A DNA stretch of 64,000 bases from Paramecium sonneborni (GCA_905182985.1 CAJJDN010000052.1:302850-366849); one strand, 5' to 3'; numbered from the stretch's first letter, positions 23,507 through 36,470 are shown. Notes: a model not told the origin generated them from the letters alone. Numbers and translations: made by a program.

Positions 23507-26500
23507 TCTGGTATGAATTAGGATCTGTCTTTAAAAGTGCTAATTAAGAATGGTTAGAAGGAACAGATATGTATAGAATTACTAATACTCTTAAAGAATG
23601 TGCAATTGTATTATATGATCTTTGGTATGATGAAGCCATATTAAATTATTAATCTAAATTACAATAATAAAGGTATATCAATGAAAAAGCATACAAAGAA
23701 AAAATCAATAATGAACACAGACTTGACATCATGCCAGAACTAAAAAAAGAAAAAATCAATGAATTAGTTACCAAAGTTTTAAATATTATTGATGAAAAAT
23801 AGTACACCATTTAAGAAAATCTTTTAGATATAGAATTTATTTTGTAAAAAGAACTAAATATTTAATTGCAAATTTGTAATGAAGAAGACTTTGATTTAGA
23901 AGATTATTTGAAGAAATAACTTGAAATTAAAGATATTGATGTTGCTTAAGAGATGCAATTAGAAATGTAAGATTTTTAATCATAAATGGATGCTGTTGAT
24001 CCAGATATTGAATCCTGGAATCCAGGATAAAAATGTTATGATTGGATTCATGTATCATCACTTGAAATATAAAATCTTACAAAAGAGGAAATTTACAATC
24101 TATCATAAGAACCTGATAAACTCTATTTTGTTAAATGGAAACATCTATCATATTTAGAAGCTACATGGGAACCAGAATCTCTTATTGATTGCAGATTAAA
24201 GATTTAAGAATTTAAATAATTTAATAGAAGTTTGGATAAAGAAACAAGAAATTTAATGATGCAATAATATAAAAATCATTAAACTTTAGTAGAATATGAT
24301 TAAGGTATTAGAAAAAAGAAATTTTCTAATATCCAACTATAAGAAATCAAATCATCATTATATTTTCTTAATTAACAAAAACCTGCTCATGAATATACTT
24401 AACTTACATAAACAATTTATAAGGATAAAAGATTATTAAGAGATTATCAACTTGATAGTTTGAATTGGTTAATAAGAGCTTGGTATGAAGATAGAAATGT
24501 AATATTAGCTGATGAAATGGGATTAGGTAAAACTATTCAAACAATTGCATTCTTAAATCATTTATATAATTTTGAAAATTATAGAGGTCCATTCTTAATA
24601 ATTGCTCCTTTGTCTACTCTTTAACATTGGAAAAGAACTGTTGAAGAATGGACAAATCTTAATGCTGTACTATATTATGATTAAGAAAGTAATGCTGGTA
24701 GATCACTTTGTAGATAATATGAGTTCTTTTATACTGATATAAGCATAAAAGGTATTTTATTAACAGCCTCAGAAATATTTAAATTTCAAATTCTAATTAC
24801 TAGTTATGAAGTATTTATGCAAGATTTTCAAAATGTTTTTATCAATATTCCATTTTAATATATAGTTATAGATGAAGCACATAGATTAAAGAATTCTAAT
24901 GCTAGAATCTTACAATCTCTAAAAAGACTTTCTTGTTAACGTACTTTACTTTTAACAGGGACACCTATTTAAAATAATACTGAAGAATTATTTAGTTTAT
25001 TGAACTTTATAGAACCTTATTAATTCTCAAATATTATTAATTTTAAAAGAGAATATGGATAATTAGAAACCTCAGATTAAGTTGATAAATTAAATGTTTT
25101 ATTAAAACCTTATATTTTAAGAAGATAAAAAGAAGATGTAGAGTAAATGATTCCACCACTTTAAGAGACCATTATTGATATTGAGATGACAACAATTTAA
25201 AAACATATTTATAAAGCATTATATGATCGTAATAAATCAATGTTGGAATAAGGATTTTCATAATGGGCTGCAAATGCTGCATCACTAAATAATCTTGAAA
25301 TATAACTTAGAAAATGTTGTAATCATCCTTTTTTAATTTAAGAAATGTAAAATGATTTAACAAAAAGTTGTTAAACTAGAATTGATTATATTAATAAATT
25401 AGTAGAAAGTTCTGGTAAAATGATTCTTTTAGATAAATTACTCAATAAATTTAGAAATGAAGGTAGAAAGATGCTAATCTTTTCTTAATTTACTATGATG
25501 TTATAAATATTAGAAGAGTATTTAAAATTTAAATAAGTTAAATATGAAAAAATTGATGGATAAATTAAAGCAAGAGAGAGATCTAATGCAATAGATAGAT
25601 TTAATGATCCTTCTAAAAAAAGAGAAGTGTTTTTATTATCTACAAAAGCAGGAGGATAAGGAATTAATTTAACTGCTGCTGAAATAGTTGTTATTTATGA
25701 TTCTGATTGGAATCCTTAAAATGATGTTTAAGCAACAGCAAGAGCTCATAGAATAGGATAATCAAAAGAAGTTACAGTTTATAGATTAATTACAAAAGAT
25801 ACATATGAAGCAGAGATGTTTGAAAGAGCTATCAAAAAATTAGGTTTAGATTAAGCAATCTTTATGAATGGATAATTTAAATAATGTGAAAATTCTTATA
25901 AAACTAATAAAAATGATAAAAAAATGAGTAAATAAGATATGGAAGTACTCTTAAAAAATGGTATTATTGGATTGATAAGTAATAATCCAAATGGTGATAC
26001 TTTCTAAGAAAAAAATATAGATGAAATTTTAGAGAAGAATTCAAGAACTGCAAAATATTCATTAATTAATGGTTCATACACAGTATCTAAATAATTATTT
26101 GTATCTGAGAAAACAGACAAATCAATAAATATTTAAGATCCAAATTTTTGGAAAATTATATTAAAAAGTTCAGAAAGTAGATGTTAAAAATTAATCAAAA
26201 TGTTTGATTTACATATGTCATTGTAAGAATAAAAGAAATATTTAGAAGAAGTTGGAGATTGTGTTAATTAATTAATAGAATCAAAATTAAGTTAATCTAA
26301 TTATAGTACTGATGATGAATAAATATTAATAGAATTGTTAAATAAAATCAATTCCTCTAATTATGCAAAAAATTACAGAGAACTTGCTATGAATTGGATA
26401 TATGAATTAAGCAAACCTTCAAGAAGAATTAAAAAAATAACAGATATAGATTTAGGTAGAAAATAATAAAGAACCTTAGAAGTTTAAGGAGAAGATGCAA

Positions 26501-27823
26501 GAAGATTAGCATCAAAAAGTAAGGAAGAATTAATTAAAAAATTATGTTATGTTTGTGAAAGATCAAACTGTTCTGTTTTTTGTATGGGTCATTGTAGAAG
26601 AGCTTTTCATGAATCATGTAAAGAACTATTGGAGACATCAGAATTTATTAACATTGAAGGTCCTGATTAAGATTTTCTTAATAATCATACCTTTCCTGAA
26701 TTAAACTGGAGTGATGAATAATTAAAGGAAAACATTAACATTCGATATTCTTGTCCTGATTGTAGAAATAATCTTGTAGTTTGTTTACTTTGTAAAATGA
26801 AAGGAACCTACCCTCCAGAAAAGAAATCAAAAGAAGAAATTTTAATTTAAGCAGACGAATTCGATCCATTTTATGATAATGTAAAAAAAACTAAGAGTAA
26901 ATCGTTTATTTCTAAATGTTCTACTGCTAATTGTAATAGATATTTTCATCTTACCTGTATATAAGGTAATCCCTTATCAAAAACACTGGATACTAATGCA
27001 GATTTATTTAGATGTCCTTCTCACATTTGTGTGTTTTGTAAAATAAATTCAACAAATATGACTACTGCATTGATTCATTGTGTTAGATGTTGTCGATCTT
27101 TTCATAGTAAATGTGCTCCTCCTGAAATCAAAATAAAAACTTAAAAGATTGGGAAAAAAGTTATGATTTGTGATCTATGTTTCAAACCTAAAGAAGAAAA
27201 GGTTGAACAAAGCATGATTGTTAAAATACCTATTATAGGTTATTAAAAGAAATCTAAACTCTCAAAATAAGAATTTTAAAGTATTGGAACTACTGCTAGA
27301 ACTAGAAGAATTTAAGAGTAAAAATATGTAACTCTTGATTCTGATAAAAGAAAGATTGATTCTAGCAGAAGTAATAGTAATGATAAAATATCCAAAAAAG
27401 TCAAAAGAGAGAAACGTAAATAAGATATTCATCCTTATTCTTATGAAGAATTGGGTATAATTCCAGTAAAATATTTTGATTATTCCAAATATGTTAATGT
27501 AAATGTAATCTAATTCTTAGGATTGGTGCAGATATTGTGGTGCAAGATTTGCCTCTAATTTTACAAAAGGTCCTTGGGGTTCTAGAACTCTCTGTACAAT
27601 TCATTATATTAATTGGGGTTAGAAGAAATCATTAGATTTATCTGATTATCCAGATCTACCAAAAAATCCAATAAATAGAGATGATCAGACTGAACTTTAA
27701 TATCTTTAAAGGTTTATATCAAATAAATTATTTAGACAAAAAGCTAAAGATCCTAATTTTGACCCTAGAAAAGAACTTAACATTTACAACGATGAATAGT
27801 ATTAAATATTCAGTAATTACTGA
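22740..27823 (+). CDS. CHD-type SNF2 chromatin remodeller with PHD-type fingers
   Basis: ATG 22740 to TGA 27821-27823; introns 22814-22839 (26 nt), 23123-23151 (29) and 27499-27520 (22) leave 1668 codons. In order: a degenerate first chromodomain about residues 78-130 ([19 protein letters not shown]); a second at 413-475 ([19 protein letters not shown]); the SNF2 ATPase with DEMGLGKT at 573 and DEAHR at 693; helicase C about 870-1010 ([28 protein letters not shown]); a Cys/His-rich PHD-type array about 1250-1465 ([42 protein letters not shown]); and a GATA-like finger near 1570 (WCRYCGA...GPWGSRTLC). Family role: ATP-driven nucleosome sliding guided by histone-tail reading. Divergent from the VPS16 relic, 200 bp away. 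Confidence 0.95.
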
Positions 27824-27909
27824 TATATATGGAATTATATGACAGAGTTGTTATATTTAGTTCTCTTTATAAATAGTTTAATTTTTATAAATATATTTAT
27901 TTATACATT

Positions 27910-30904
27910 TCATTTATTCAAACATAAACTTAATTTTTTATTCAACTTCATTTGAAAGCTGCGATATTCTTAATCTAAACTTCTTAACATTCTATTAGTA
28001 ATTCTGTACTTATTTAAAATAGTTGTCTTTATTGATTCATTTTCTTTGATAGTTTTATCATAATTTTAAATATATTTAATCAATTCTTTTTCATTGTCTA
28101 TACTAAAAATTTCACTTCTTATAAGCAATCCAAGAAAATGTAGAATTTCATCAAATTCTTAATTTAATATTTATTGTTGTAAAAGTTAAAGGATATAGAA
28201 AGTAGCCTTGAAAAATCCTATTTAAATAGACAAAGATAAATACCTTTCCATTCCTCTGCCAAAAATATATCCCAGATAATATTTAATAATGCAGATTTTT
28301 AACAATACTAAAAAACATTAGAATATAATGTTATAAACCAAGAAGCAACATAATAGCATGAATCTATTTTTTGATCTTTAAGGTGTTGAGACAATTCAGG
28401 CAAAAATATTTGAAGTAATCTATCGAATTAATAAAAACCAATTTTCTATTATAAATAAAGAAATATTTACAAGATTTGAGAAATCATTTAAATAAAGATC
28501 TTTAAAATAGAGATTCATCATTCTATCAAAAGCTTTATATGCAGTTTCTTAATCCTAAAAAATTAAATATAAATATCCTGCAATATAATTCATGCCTTAA
28601 CAATATCCAACTTCTTGATTATAGAATGCATATATTCTCAATAAACTTTATAGCACAGAAGAATTAATTTTATCTTTGTGAAGATGCAGACTTCTTTATA
28701 CATCTAACTTAATAGTTTCTTCATATAATTAATTAATATCCATTTCTAATCCAACTTTAGTTTTCATCTCAACATAATCCATTTTCATTTATTTTAATTT
28801 TAAAGCTTAGGTTATGAATTATAATCTTAATTAATGAGTTTAATCACAAGTAAAGATCTAACCATTAGCCAAATAAAACTTTTTAAGCTTGTGTTTTAAA
28901 TGAATATTAAATTGACTATTTATTAAGAGCAATTACCATGGTTTATCATTAATTGTTAAATATCTAATATTCATATAATAATTTACTTCATTGATGCACC
29001 ACATGCTTTAATAACTTTATTTGAATATTCATACATATTTTTTCTTTCATACTTTTCAGATTTATATGTCAATACAATTTTTCCTGATTTAAATAATTTC
29101 TTCCATTAGGTATTATGAAGATCTTCTTACTTCTCCAATAATTTTTTAACATGCTCTTTATCAAAACTCGATTGTTAAAATGCTATTTGTATTATGATTT
29201 CAGTTGTTAAATCTGATGACAATTTTAATGAAGTTAAAAATAAGTTAATTTCCTCCATTATCATATAACATATTTCACTTTCATTTAACTCAAATTAAGA
29301 TTAGTTAGCTGTATTTTAATTTTTGAAAATTGAACCAATTATTTTAAAACCTTTATAAACTCTATTATTTTAATTTTGTTATTTTAATAATTCAACTTAT
29401 TTTCGTTTTTCATCTACTTTCTTTGCTTTAATATATTAAAATAGTAAAATCCATTTATCTATATTCTTCCAAAGTGTTATATCTGATAATTAAGATGCAA
29501 GATTTATTCTCTCCTTTCCATCCTTACGTATTATTCTTATTGATTTTAATAATAAATCATAAATTTCTTCTTATTCATAAATATCATTCAAATCTATATA
29601 ATTTAACCAATATCTTATCAATTATGTAAACTCCTAAAATTACTCATTTGATAAAGTTAAATAAAATGCTAATTTATTTTAATCAATTACATGATTATTT
29701 TTGATCAATCGATTTAGAATGTAATTTAATTAATTAATTAATAAAATAATTTCTTCCTGCTTACTTCTATAAAATTTACTTAATTTTAATCAGTAATTCA
29801 CTTTTATCAGAAGTATCAATGTTGAATAATGTAATAAGATACTAGTCTACTACTTTTTTCTCATCATCTAATATTCTGTCTCCTACAATTTACCATTAAT
29901 TTTAGATTTATTAAATTGTATTATTATGTTCTAAATTTATATTAATCTTCTTCCACTATTCATAACTAATGAATTCTTCCAATTAGAACTTAAATACTAA
30001 TTATATATTACTTAATGCTTATTATCTTTGATTTCCATTTTTTTTTCTATCAATTTAAGTATTGGTATCTTTGGATCTTCTTTTAATTTTATTTCCAAAT
30101 CTGTTATCTTTTCTTCCAATTAAGATAAATCCTAATCAAAAGGCAATAATTTCAATAATGAACTAACTGTCTGTTTTGTAAACATAATTCTATATAATAT
30201 ATAAATTGAATACCTACTCTATTCATTCAAACCAACATTTGCAAAGATATTATCCCATTCTTAATGAAATAGTATCCATTTTTCATTAGTTATTGCTATC
30301 AATTTTTTATAATCTTTTTCTGATTCATCAGCTAATTCCTTCAATTTTAAAGAATTTTAAAATTATTTCTAAAAATCCTCTTTTGTAGCGCTCTTTTTCT
30401 CTATTAAATCTATCATTTCTTATGCTTGTTAATTTTTTTATTCAAATTGCTTCATTATTTTCCAATATTCATCTTATGCTTTACACATTTCTTTTCTAAT
30501 TTCCAAAACATCTGTCACTTACTTTTTTGATTCAGCATTCAAATTTCTATTTGTCTATCTAAAATTTAATACAAATTAAGTATATGGCTCAGCTATTTCA
30601 CTTTTTATTTTATGAGTTATTGATTCCCAATTTTGTGATAATCTTAATAAGTAATTACTCACTTATGAATATAAACAAACTAAAATATCAGGTTCATTCC
30701 CATAACTAATTTGATTATGAAATTTTTCACCCACAATTTTAATTTCCTAACTAAATCCATGCAAACATCTTATTAAATCTGTAAACTTTTATTACATATT
30801 AAACTTACTATTTTCTCAACTCCAGTCACATTTTAAGTTAAATTAACCATATATTCATATAACTTTTGCTATTATTTATTATAATACTCTATAGAATGGT
30901 TCAT
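27910..30904 (-). CDS. F-BAR-like coiled-coil / TBC Rab-GAP fusion
   Basis: Start ATG 30904, TGA 27910-27912. The N-terminal 300 residues are a helical, charged region resembling an F-BAR or BAR module (MNHSIEYYNKQQQKLYEYMV, EYWKIMKQFEQKNQQAQEM). The C-terminal third is a TBC domain: VGYCQGMNYIAG, SCYYVASWFITLYSN and IWDIFLAEEWKG. TBC proteins are Rab GTPase-activating proteins. Six introns of 23-26 nt are clear, but the summed length is one base off a whole frame: the reading frame changes near 29740-29790 in a run of TTAA repeats and no GT-AG intron repairs it. Either a one-base error or a real lesion. The arginine and glutamine fingers could not be located with certainty. Confidence 0.78.
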
Positions 30905-32151
30905 TAATTTAAATAAATAAATAAATTAATTAATTAATTAAATTCATTTCTATAAAGAGATCATAGTATAGAAATACAATATTAAACATCTCAACTTTTC
31001 TAATTTCGAATGAGACTTCATTTTAGAATTTTGGGCATATATCAATCTTAAATATTTACATCTCAAAATGCTTATTAAAATAGAGGCTATTAATTCATTA
31101 TTAATAAAACCGCTGTTCATAACAAAAAAATCCTTATTTTAAATCTAAAAGAAGAATCAATCAACAATAAAATCTCTTCATTTATACCAAATATAAAAAT
31201 CTAATTAATAATGTTGACTCAGTTTTATTTACCATATCAAACTAATAATCAAATTATTTTATCTGAATTAGAGTTTTATCATCTTATTAAAAATTGAATA
31301 AATTACTTATTTATTTATTTTTATTCTTGCAATAATTTAATTAGAGTTTTTAAATTTAATTGTTATATAATAATAAACCCTAATTATTATTAAAATTTGT
31401 TCTTTTTCTTTTTATTGAAAAGCTAAAGAGATTTGATTAATATATATAATCTAAATTCTATTATACTTATATCGTCAATAAGAATAATTATGAGTATTAC
31501 CGAAATTTACTTGGTTATTTTCAATTACTTATTCTACAGGAATTTCATTTTCATTTTAAAGTTTGGATCTACTTATGTTAACAAATAATTTTCAAATAAA
31601 CTTTACCTTAAATTCATCATCATATTGTTGATTTCTAGACTATAGATTAAATTGAATAATCACAAAGTTGGCTAGATTTAAATTTACTTTAAATTCTTTT
31701 AATTTTTCGTAATAGCTAGCATTTTAAATTAAATTATTTGGCCTAATTAAAGATAGAATTTATTTTTTTTAGTGATACAATTAAAATAACAAAGAGTTTT
31801 AAAATTAAATATGTGTATTATAAAAAATATAAAAAAAGATGAATATCTGAGATGATAAAATATAAAATAAAAAATATAGCAATCTAGATAAAGATAAATT
31901 TGTATAAAATTAAGACTCTATTTCTATATTTAATGTTTACTTGAGCAATCATTATAGATAAGAATTTTTTAAATTTTATAAATAAAAATATTCAATAATA
32001 TAGATAAATCTAAAAAAGAGAAATGTTTTAACATATTAGATTAGAACATAGAAAATAGAAATTGGAAGATATAATTAAGAAATTTAATATTGGAAATAAA
32101 TAATAGATAGAATCAGAAAAAGTAATCAAGAAATTTTTAAATAATTAATTA
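30905..32151. other. Intergenic, about 1.25 kb, with a coding-like relic
   Basis: AT-rich spacer between the TBC gene and the secreted Cys-rich protein. Apart from the relic annotated at 31475-31765 I see no supported gene. Confidence 0.5.
31475..31765 (-). pseudogene. Possible gene relic
   Basis: A minus-strand frame reads protein-like on both sides of a TGA at 31602-31604 (SYYEKLKEFKVNLNLANFV before it; NENEIPVEQVIENNQVNF after it) and ends at TGA 31475-31477. No ATG opens it and no intron of suitable length removes the internal stop. No family recognised. Confidence 0.3.
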
Positions 32152-32792
32152 ATGTCTTTATTAATATTAAGCATAGTTTAGGTGATCATTGTGATTTCAG
32201 GTTAGGAAACAAATGATACTGAAAATAAGATTAATGATTATTGTGATGCAGTTTAAAAAAATACAACTTTTAAGGTTAATATCACAGTTTCAGAAGTGGA
32301 TAATAAGGGTTATTGCGTTGAAGGTAAAACTCGTGTGGAGTAATTTGATAAAATTGATTAAGACCAACAATATGTTTATTTATCTGAACATTATTGTGCA
32401 AACTTATAAAATTATCCAATTACGTGTGAACAATATTATAATGCACAAGAATATGATGAAAAAGTAAAGATTTAAATGAAATCAATTAGGCGAAAGCAAA
32501 TTATAAAAAGCTTTATGAAGATTACAAAGCAACTGGAATACCTAATTCTGATTGTTTAGGTATAGCAAGGTTTGTATTTTGTGCAGAATAATTTAAATAT
32601 TGTGATTCAGATGATGGAAATACAGATTATGAAATTTGTAGTTTCTTGTGTATTATATGGCAAAATAGATGCCCTGAATATAATGATATTTATCATAGGG
32701 TTTGTCCAAATGGAGGAGGAGAAGATGGAAGATGCAGTTAAGGTTATAAGAGTCTAATATTATTGGTTCTCATTTTATTATTATTATATTGA
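32152..32792 (+). CDS. Secreted or surface Cys-rich protein, Frizzled-CRD-like
   Basis: ATG 32152 to TGA 32790-32792; one 26-nt intron (32464-32489) leaves 204 codons. A signal peptide (MSLLILSIVQVIIVIS) leads into a domain with about ten cysteines, then a hydrophobic C terminus (LILLVLILLLLY) that could be a membrane or GPI anchor. The run ARFVFCAEQFKYCDS ... YEICSFLCIIWQNRCP resembles the spacing in Frizzled-type cysteine-rich domains. Extracellular location follows from the signal; the Frizzled-like assignment is tentative. Confidence 0.78.
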
Positions 32793-33055
32793 TTTATAGT
32801 ATATTTAAGTTAAATATGACTAGATTTATTATATTTAAGATAGTATATGATCCTTATTAAAATAGATTAAAGAATTTCAAATTTCATTAGAATAAATGGT
32901 TTTTTTCTAGAAATAAAAATAAATAGGTAAAATAAGAATAATCTTATGATTACAAATAGATTTCTTTATAGATGTTATCTAATTGAAATATATTAATAGT
33001 AAAACATAAATGAAATGATCTTTTGTTTTATTTTATTTAATGCAATAATAAATCA

Positions 33056-33507
33056 TCATAAATTGTATTTCTTCTGACATTCTTTGAAAATATCCATATA
33101 TGGTTGGCATCTTGTAATGTCTTGATTTGTTTGTAAACACTGAAAATATATAATAAAATATTACATTAGAAAACATTTGACTTTCACTTTGACAAGTTTA
33201 TTATTGTTATTATGGAGCTTATTGTTAAGCTTGTTATTCAGCAGGTTAAGAATGACCTATTTTTAAATAATTAAGAAATCATACTTGATCCTCCAATAAC
33301 TGATCTAATAGCTTGATGAGCAACTTCAGATCCTGCACCAAAAGCCATTCCTTACATCAAAGTTGATCCAAGGCCTGAAAACATACCTCCTGATCTTGCA
33401 GGTGCTTATGGTGGAGCTTAAGTTTAAGGAGCTGGTCTTGCTGCTGTAGCTGTACTTCTTGATGGACTTGCTGTTGATCTTGATGATGATCCACTTCTTC
33501 TAGGCAT
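33056..33507 (-). CDS. Twin CX9C mitochondrial protein, CHCHD2/CHCHD10 type
   Basis: Start ATG 33507, TGA 33056-33058, introns 33257-33284 (28 nt) and 33140-33164 (25), 132 codons. N terminus MPRRSGSSSRSTASPSRS is Arg/Ser-rich; the middle has the Gly-rich hydrophobic stretch FSGLGSTLMQGMAFGAG and AHQAIRSVIGG typical of this family; a Gln-rich linker follows; the C-terminal CHCH domain has C-QSESQMFSN-C and C-QPYMDIFKE-C, two exact CX9C motifs. Family members sit in the mitochondrial intermembrane space and affect MICOS and respiration. Length matches the family. Confidence 0.92.
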
Positions 33508-33845
33508 TTTAAAAAAATTATATATTTATTAATGAATAATATTAACATTCCATCATCTAAATTATACATACTCTCATATTAACCTTAAATAAATTTATTA
33601 TTTTCTAGATTTTTTAAACTCTAATTCAAACAAAAGCATTTAATGAATCTATTAATTCACTAACAAAAATTCAATTATTATATTTCATTCATCCATTAAA
33701 CATAACTAATCAAATATCTATATTAAGGAAATCTAATATTCTCAAAAATATTTATATATTAATTAAATTATTTACATAAATTCATATTATTATTATCATA
33801 TTTTTATTTATAAAACCTTATATTAAACTTAAAATTTAAAAAAAG
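33508..33845. other. Spacer
   Basis: AT-rich sequence between the CHCHD gene start and tRNA-His; nothing supported. Confidence 0.55.
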
Positions 33846-33917
33846 TGCCACCTCCAGGAATTGAACCTGGGCTTTAGCGGCCACAACGCTAAGTACTAAC
33901 CACTATACGAAGATGGC
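33846..33917 (-). tRNA. tRNA-His (anticodon GUG)
   Basis: 72 nt on the minus strand: acceptor GCCATCT against AGGTGGC, D arm GTATAGTGGTTAGTAC, anticodon arm TAGCG TTGTGGC CGCTA with anticodon GTG, T arm CCAGG TTCAATT CCTGG. No intron. A T4 run follows the 3' end. Confidence 0.96.
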
Positions 33918-34111
33918 ATCTCGAGAATATATTTAAGATGATTCTATTAATATCGCTCACATCTAGTAATATATTCCAATATAAATTAAATCCTTTTATA
34001 TTAATCTATTCAATCTTAATACGTCTATAAGATTTATTTATTATGAAATTTAAGATATTCAAATATCCAAAATACAAATTAAATAATAATTAATTTTTAA
34101 TATTCAAAATC

Positions 34112-34561
34112 TCATTCATAATAGACCCCAAAGACTATTGCCACACCATAAATTGTTTCCTTTTTAATTTATTTGAATTCAAATTACATTTTAAAAAGCA
34201 TATGATGCATAATTATCCCATGTAGGATCCCATAAGTTCTTTGATGTAACTTTACATCCTTATCCTTTGACTTCCCCTATAATTACTTATACTGCTATTT
34301 TGAATCTAGGCATTTTGATGGCTATTAATTAATTCAATTCTCATACAATCTCTAACTTTACTTCTTATTCTTTTTACTAATTCCTCTGCAAGAATAGGAG
34401 TATTGTTTACATCATAAGTTTCGTTTTTTAATTTGTCATCCATAATCTCTTAAATCACTTTTCTAACCTTAGAAGGATAAAATCTAAAGAATTTTATGCA
34501 ATTTTTACTTTTCTTCATCTTTTGGTTCCACTACAAATGTATTAGCTCCTCCCGAGTCCAT
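34112..34561 (-). CDS. Tctex-type dynein light chain
   Basis: Start ATG 34561, TGA 34112-34114. Introns 34484-34508 (25 nt), 34322-34346 (25) and 34160-34187 (28) leave 123 codons. The chain shows the Tctex/DYNLT-like fold: FYPSKVRKVIQEIMDDKL, RFKIAVQVIIGEVKGQG, TSKNLWDPTWDNYASYAF and the C-terminal strand YGVAIVFGVYYE. Members dimerise on dynein intermediate chains in cytoplasmic or axonemal dynein; sequence alone does not tell which. Length is normal for the family. Confidence 0.95.
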
Positions 34562-35194
34562 TATATTATAAAATAATAATAAATTAAATTATGTTTTTCA
34601 TAAAAAACTAAACTCATTTTTTTTTTAAAATTCTCATTTCATTAAATCAAAATTTATTAGAATATATCAAAAACCTAAATCAATCCTTTTAAATTTAGTG
34701 ATTAGGGTTTATTTTATATTATTGTCTTTACTTCTCTTTACTTAATTTTTATTCTTCATAATTATTTATTTTAGATTTAAAATATTTGGTCTACAATTCA
34801 CAATCAAAACATTTTCTAAGCTTATTTATTCAAAAACTGGGCATAATATATTATTTAAACTTTCATAGTATTTTAACTTCATTCTTACTTTTATAAAATG
34901 TAAACTTGATTTCTTTTTCAACTTATAATTTTATGGTATATCTGATTTATCAAGAATACTAAAAAAGCAAAATCTTATTTTTATTAATAAATGTTTTATA
35001 CTAATTTATGACTTAATTTTTCTAATACTGATATATACATTTAGAATAAATTAATAGATAAACATAATTTAACCTATTCACATTTTCTCTTTGTTCATTA
35101 TAACACTCTAAATGATCATAAGATTATTATATTGAATCATTATTGAGAATTTATTATTGACTAATGAGATGTATGAAATTTATATTAATTAATA
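34562..35194. other. Intergenic, about 630 bp
   Basis: AT-rich and without supported frames; it holds the divergent 5' flanks of the Tctex gene and the small coiled-coil gene. Confidence 0.55.
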
Positions 35195-35473
35195 ATGTCT
35201 ACAGAATAATAATAATATGAACGTGTGAAGGGAATGCTTTAAAAATTGATTAGCCCTTAAAACTAAGTTACTGATAAAGAAGTTGAAAGTTTTATTAAAT
35301 AAGTTTTGAATGCTCATAATAAAGACTTAGAAGAAATATATTCACTTGTAATATAAAAAAATAAAAATTAGGTTTTGGCAGATTTGAAACAATAATTTCA
35401 TTCTGAGAAAAAGTAATTAGAAAATTACAGAGATAGAGCAGAGAAAATAAATACATAACTTTAATAACTTTGA
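35195..35473 (+). CDS. Small coiled-coil protein
   Basis: 92 codons from ATG 35195 to TGA 35471-35473, no intron. MSTEQQQYERVKGMLQKLI, then DKEVESFIKQVLNAHNKD and a heptad-rich end (EKKQLENYRDRAEKINTQL). The composition is much less Ile/Asn-rich than noncoding DNA. No family recognised. Confidence 0.58.
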
Positions 35474-35867
35474 AATTATACCAATTTAAAAATATAATTA
35501 TTATATAACATATGTGTTAAATTTAGATAGATTTAGTTGATATTCTATTCAAAAAAGTAAACAATTTGGGTTAAAGATGGTTTTGTTAAGCAAATTTTTG
35601 AGAAATTGTCTTTTTAATCAAAATTAATTAATAATAACTATTAAAGGCAGTTTATTGTGTCTGATTCAAAATTTCTATATTTCTTCAAATCTTAATTATA
35701 TAATGTATTGAATGTTACCTAAAACTAAGTTTCTGATTTCAATATACAGTTTATTTGCTAAATTGAAAATGCTCAATTAATTAAATAAATATTGAAAGTT
35801 ATGTATCTAATGTTTATTTTGTTTATATCGAGATCTTGGAGAAGTGGATTAATAATATTTAAAAAAA
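35474..35867. other. Spacer, about 390 bp
   Basis: No supported frame; probably the 5' flank of the first Myb-like gene. Confidence 0.5.
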
Positions 35868-36470
35868 ATGATTTCTGAAAGTTTCTAGTTGTCTGACTAA
35901 AGCTATCCTTAAAACCATGAGGAAAGCTCTCATTAAACAGAGTACCATCTTCAAACAACAAGTTCATAAGATGAAGGAATCTTTAAATCTAAACAATTTA
36001 GGTAAAGAAAAAAGACAATCCAATATGGATAAAAAGATAGAAGCAGCGCCATTTACAAATATATTAAGGAAAAGCAAAAGTCTTTCCTTAATTATAAACC
36101 AAGGGCTTAAATTTCTCAATTTTCAGCTGAAGAAGACAGAATTCTCATTTTGCTTGTAAAAAAGTTAGGGCCCAAATTCAATAAGATCACCCGGTATTTT
36201 TCAGGAAAAACAGTCAATATGATTAAAAACAGATACTATAAGTCACTACGCCATATTGAATCTTCAGAAATTCCAAAAGAACTGGAAGAAGAGTTACTTT
36301 CAAACAAAAATGAATCTAGAATAATTGGAAGAAAAATACTTAACTTATGGCCTTAACATAAATAAATGAGCTCCGTAATAGAAGGTAGTCCTCTATTTCC
36401 TGAAGCTAAAGAAATATTACATACTTTTTTATCTTCATTTTAGCAGTTAGTAAGCAATTGCAAAAAATGA
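35868..36470 (+). CDS. Myb/SANT-like protein, paralogue 1
   Basis: 200 codons from ATG 35868 to TGA 36468-36470, no intron. A polar Ser/Gln/Glu-rich N terminus precedes a basic block (SKQFRQRKKTIQYGQKDRSS) and a single Myb-like repeat at about residues 95-145: FSAEEDRILILLVKKLGPKF...ITRYFSGKT...IKNRYYKSL. The C terminus repeats the pattern of paralogue 2 (IGRKILNLWP, SSVIEGSPLFPEAKE). Myb repeats bind DNA or histones; the specific role is unknown. The next gene at 37489 is a clear paralogue. Confidence 0.88.

Noticed and set aside
31475..32151. CRISPR-like or promoter repeat array in spacers
   Set aside because: Spacers contain only low-complexity A/T runs without regularly spaced identical repeats; CRISPR is not expected in a eukaryote.
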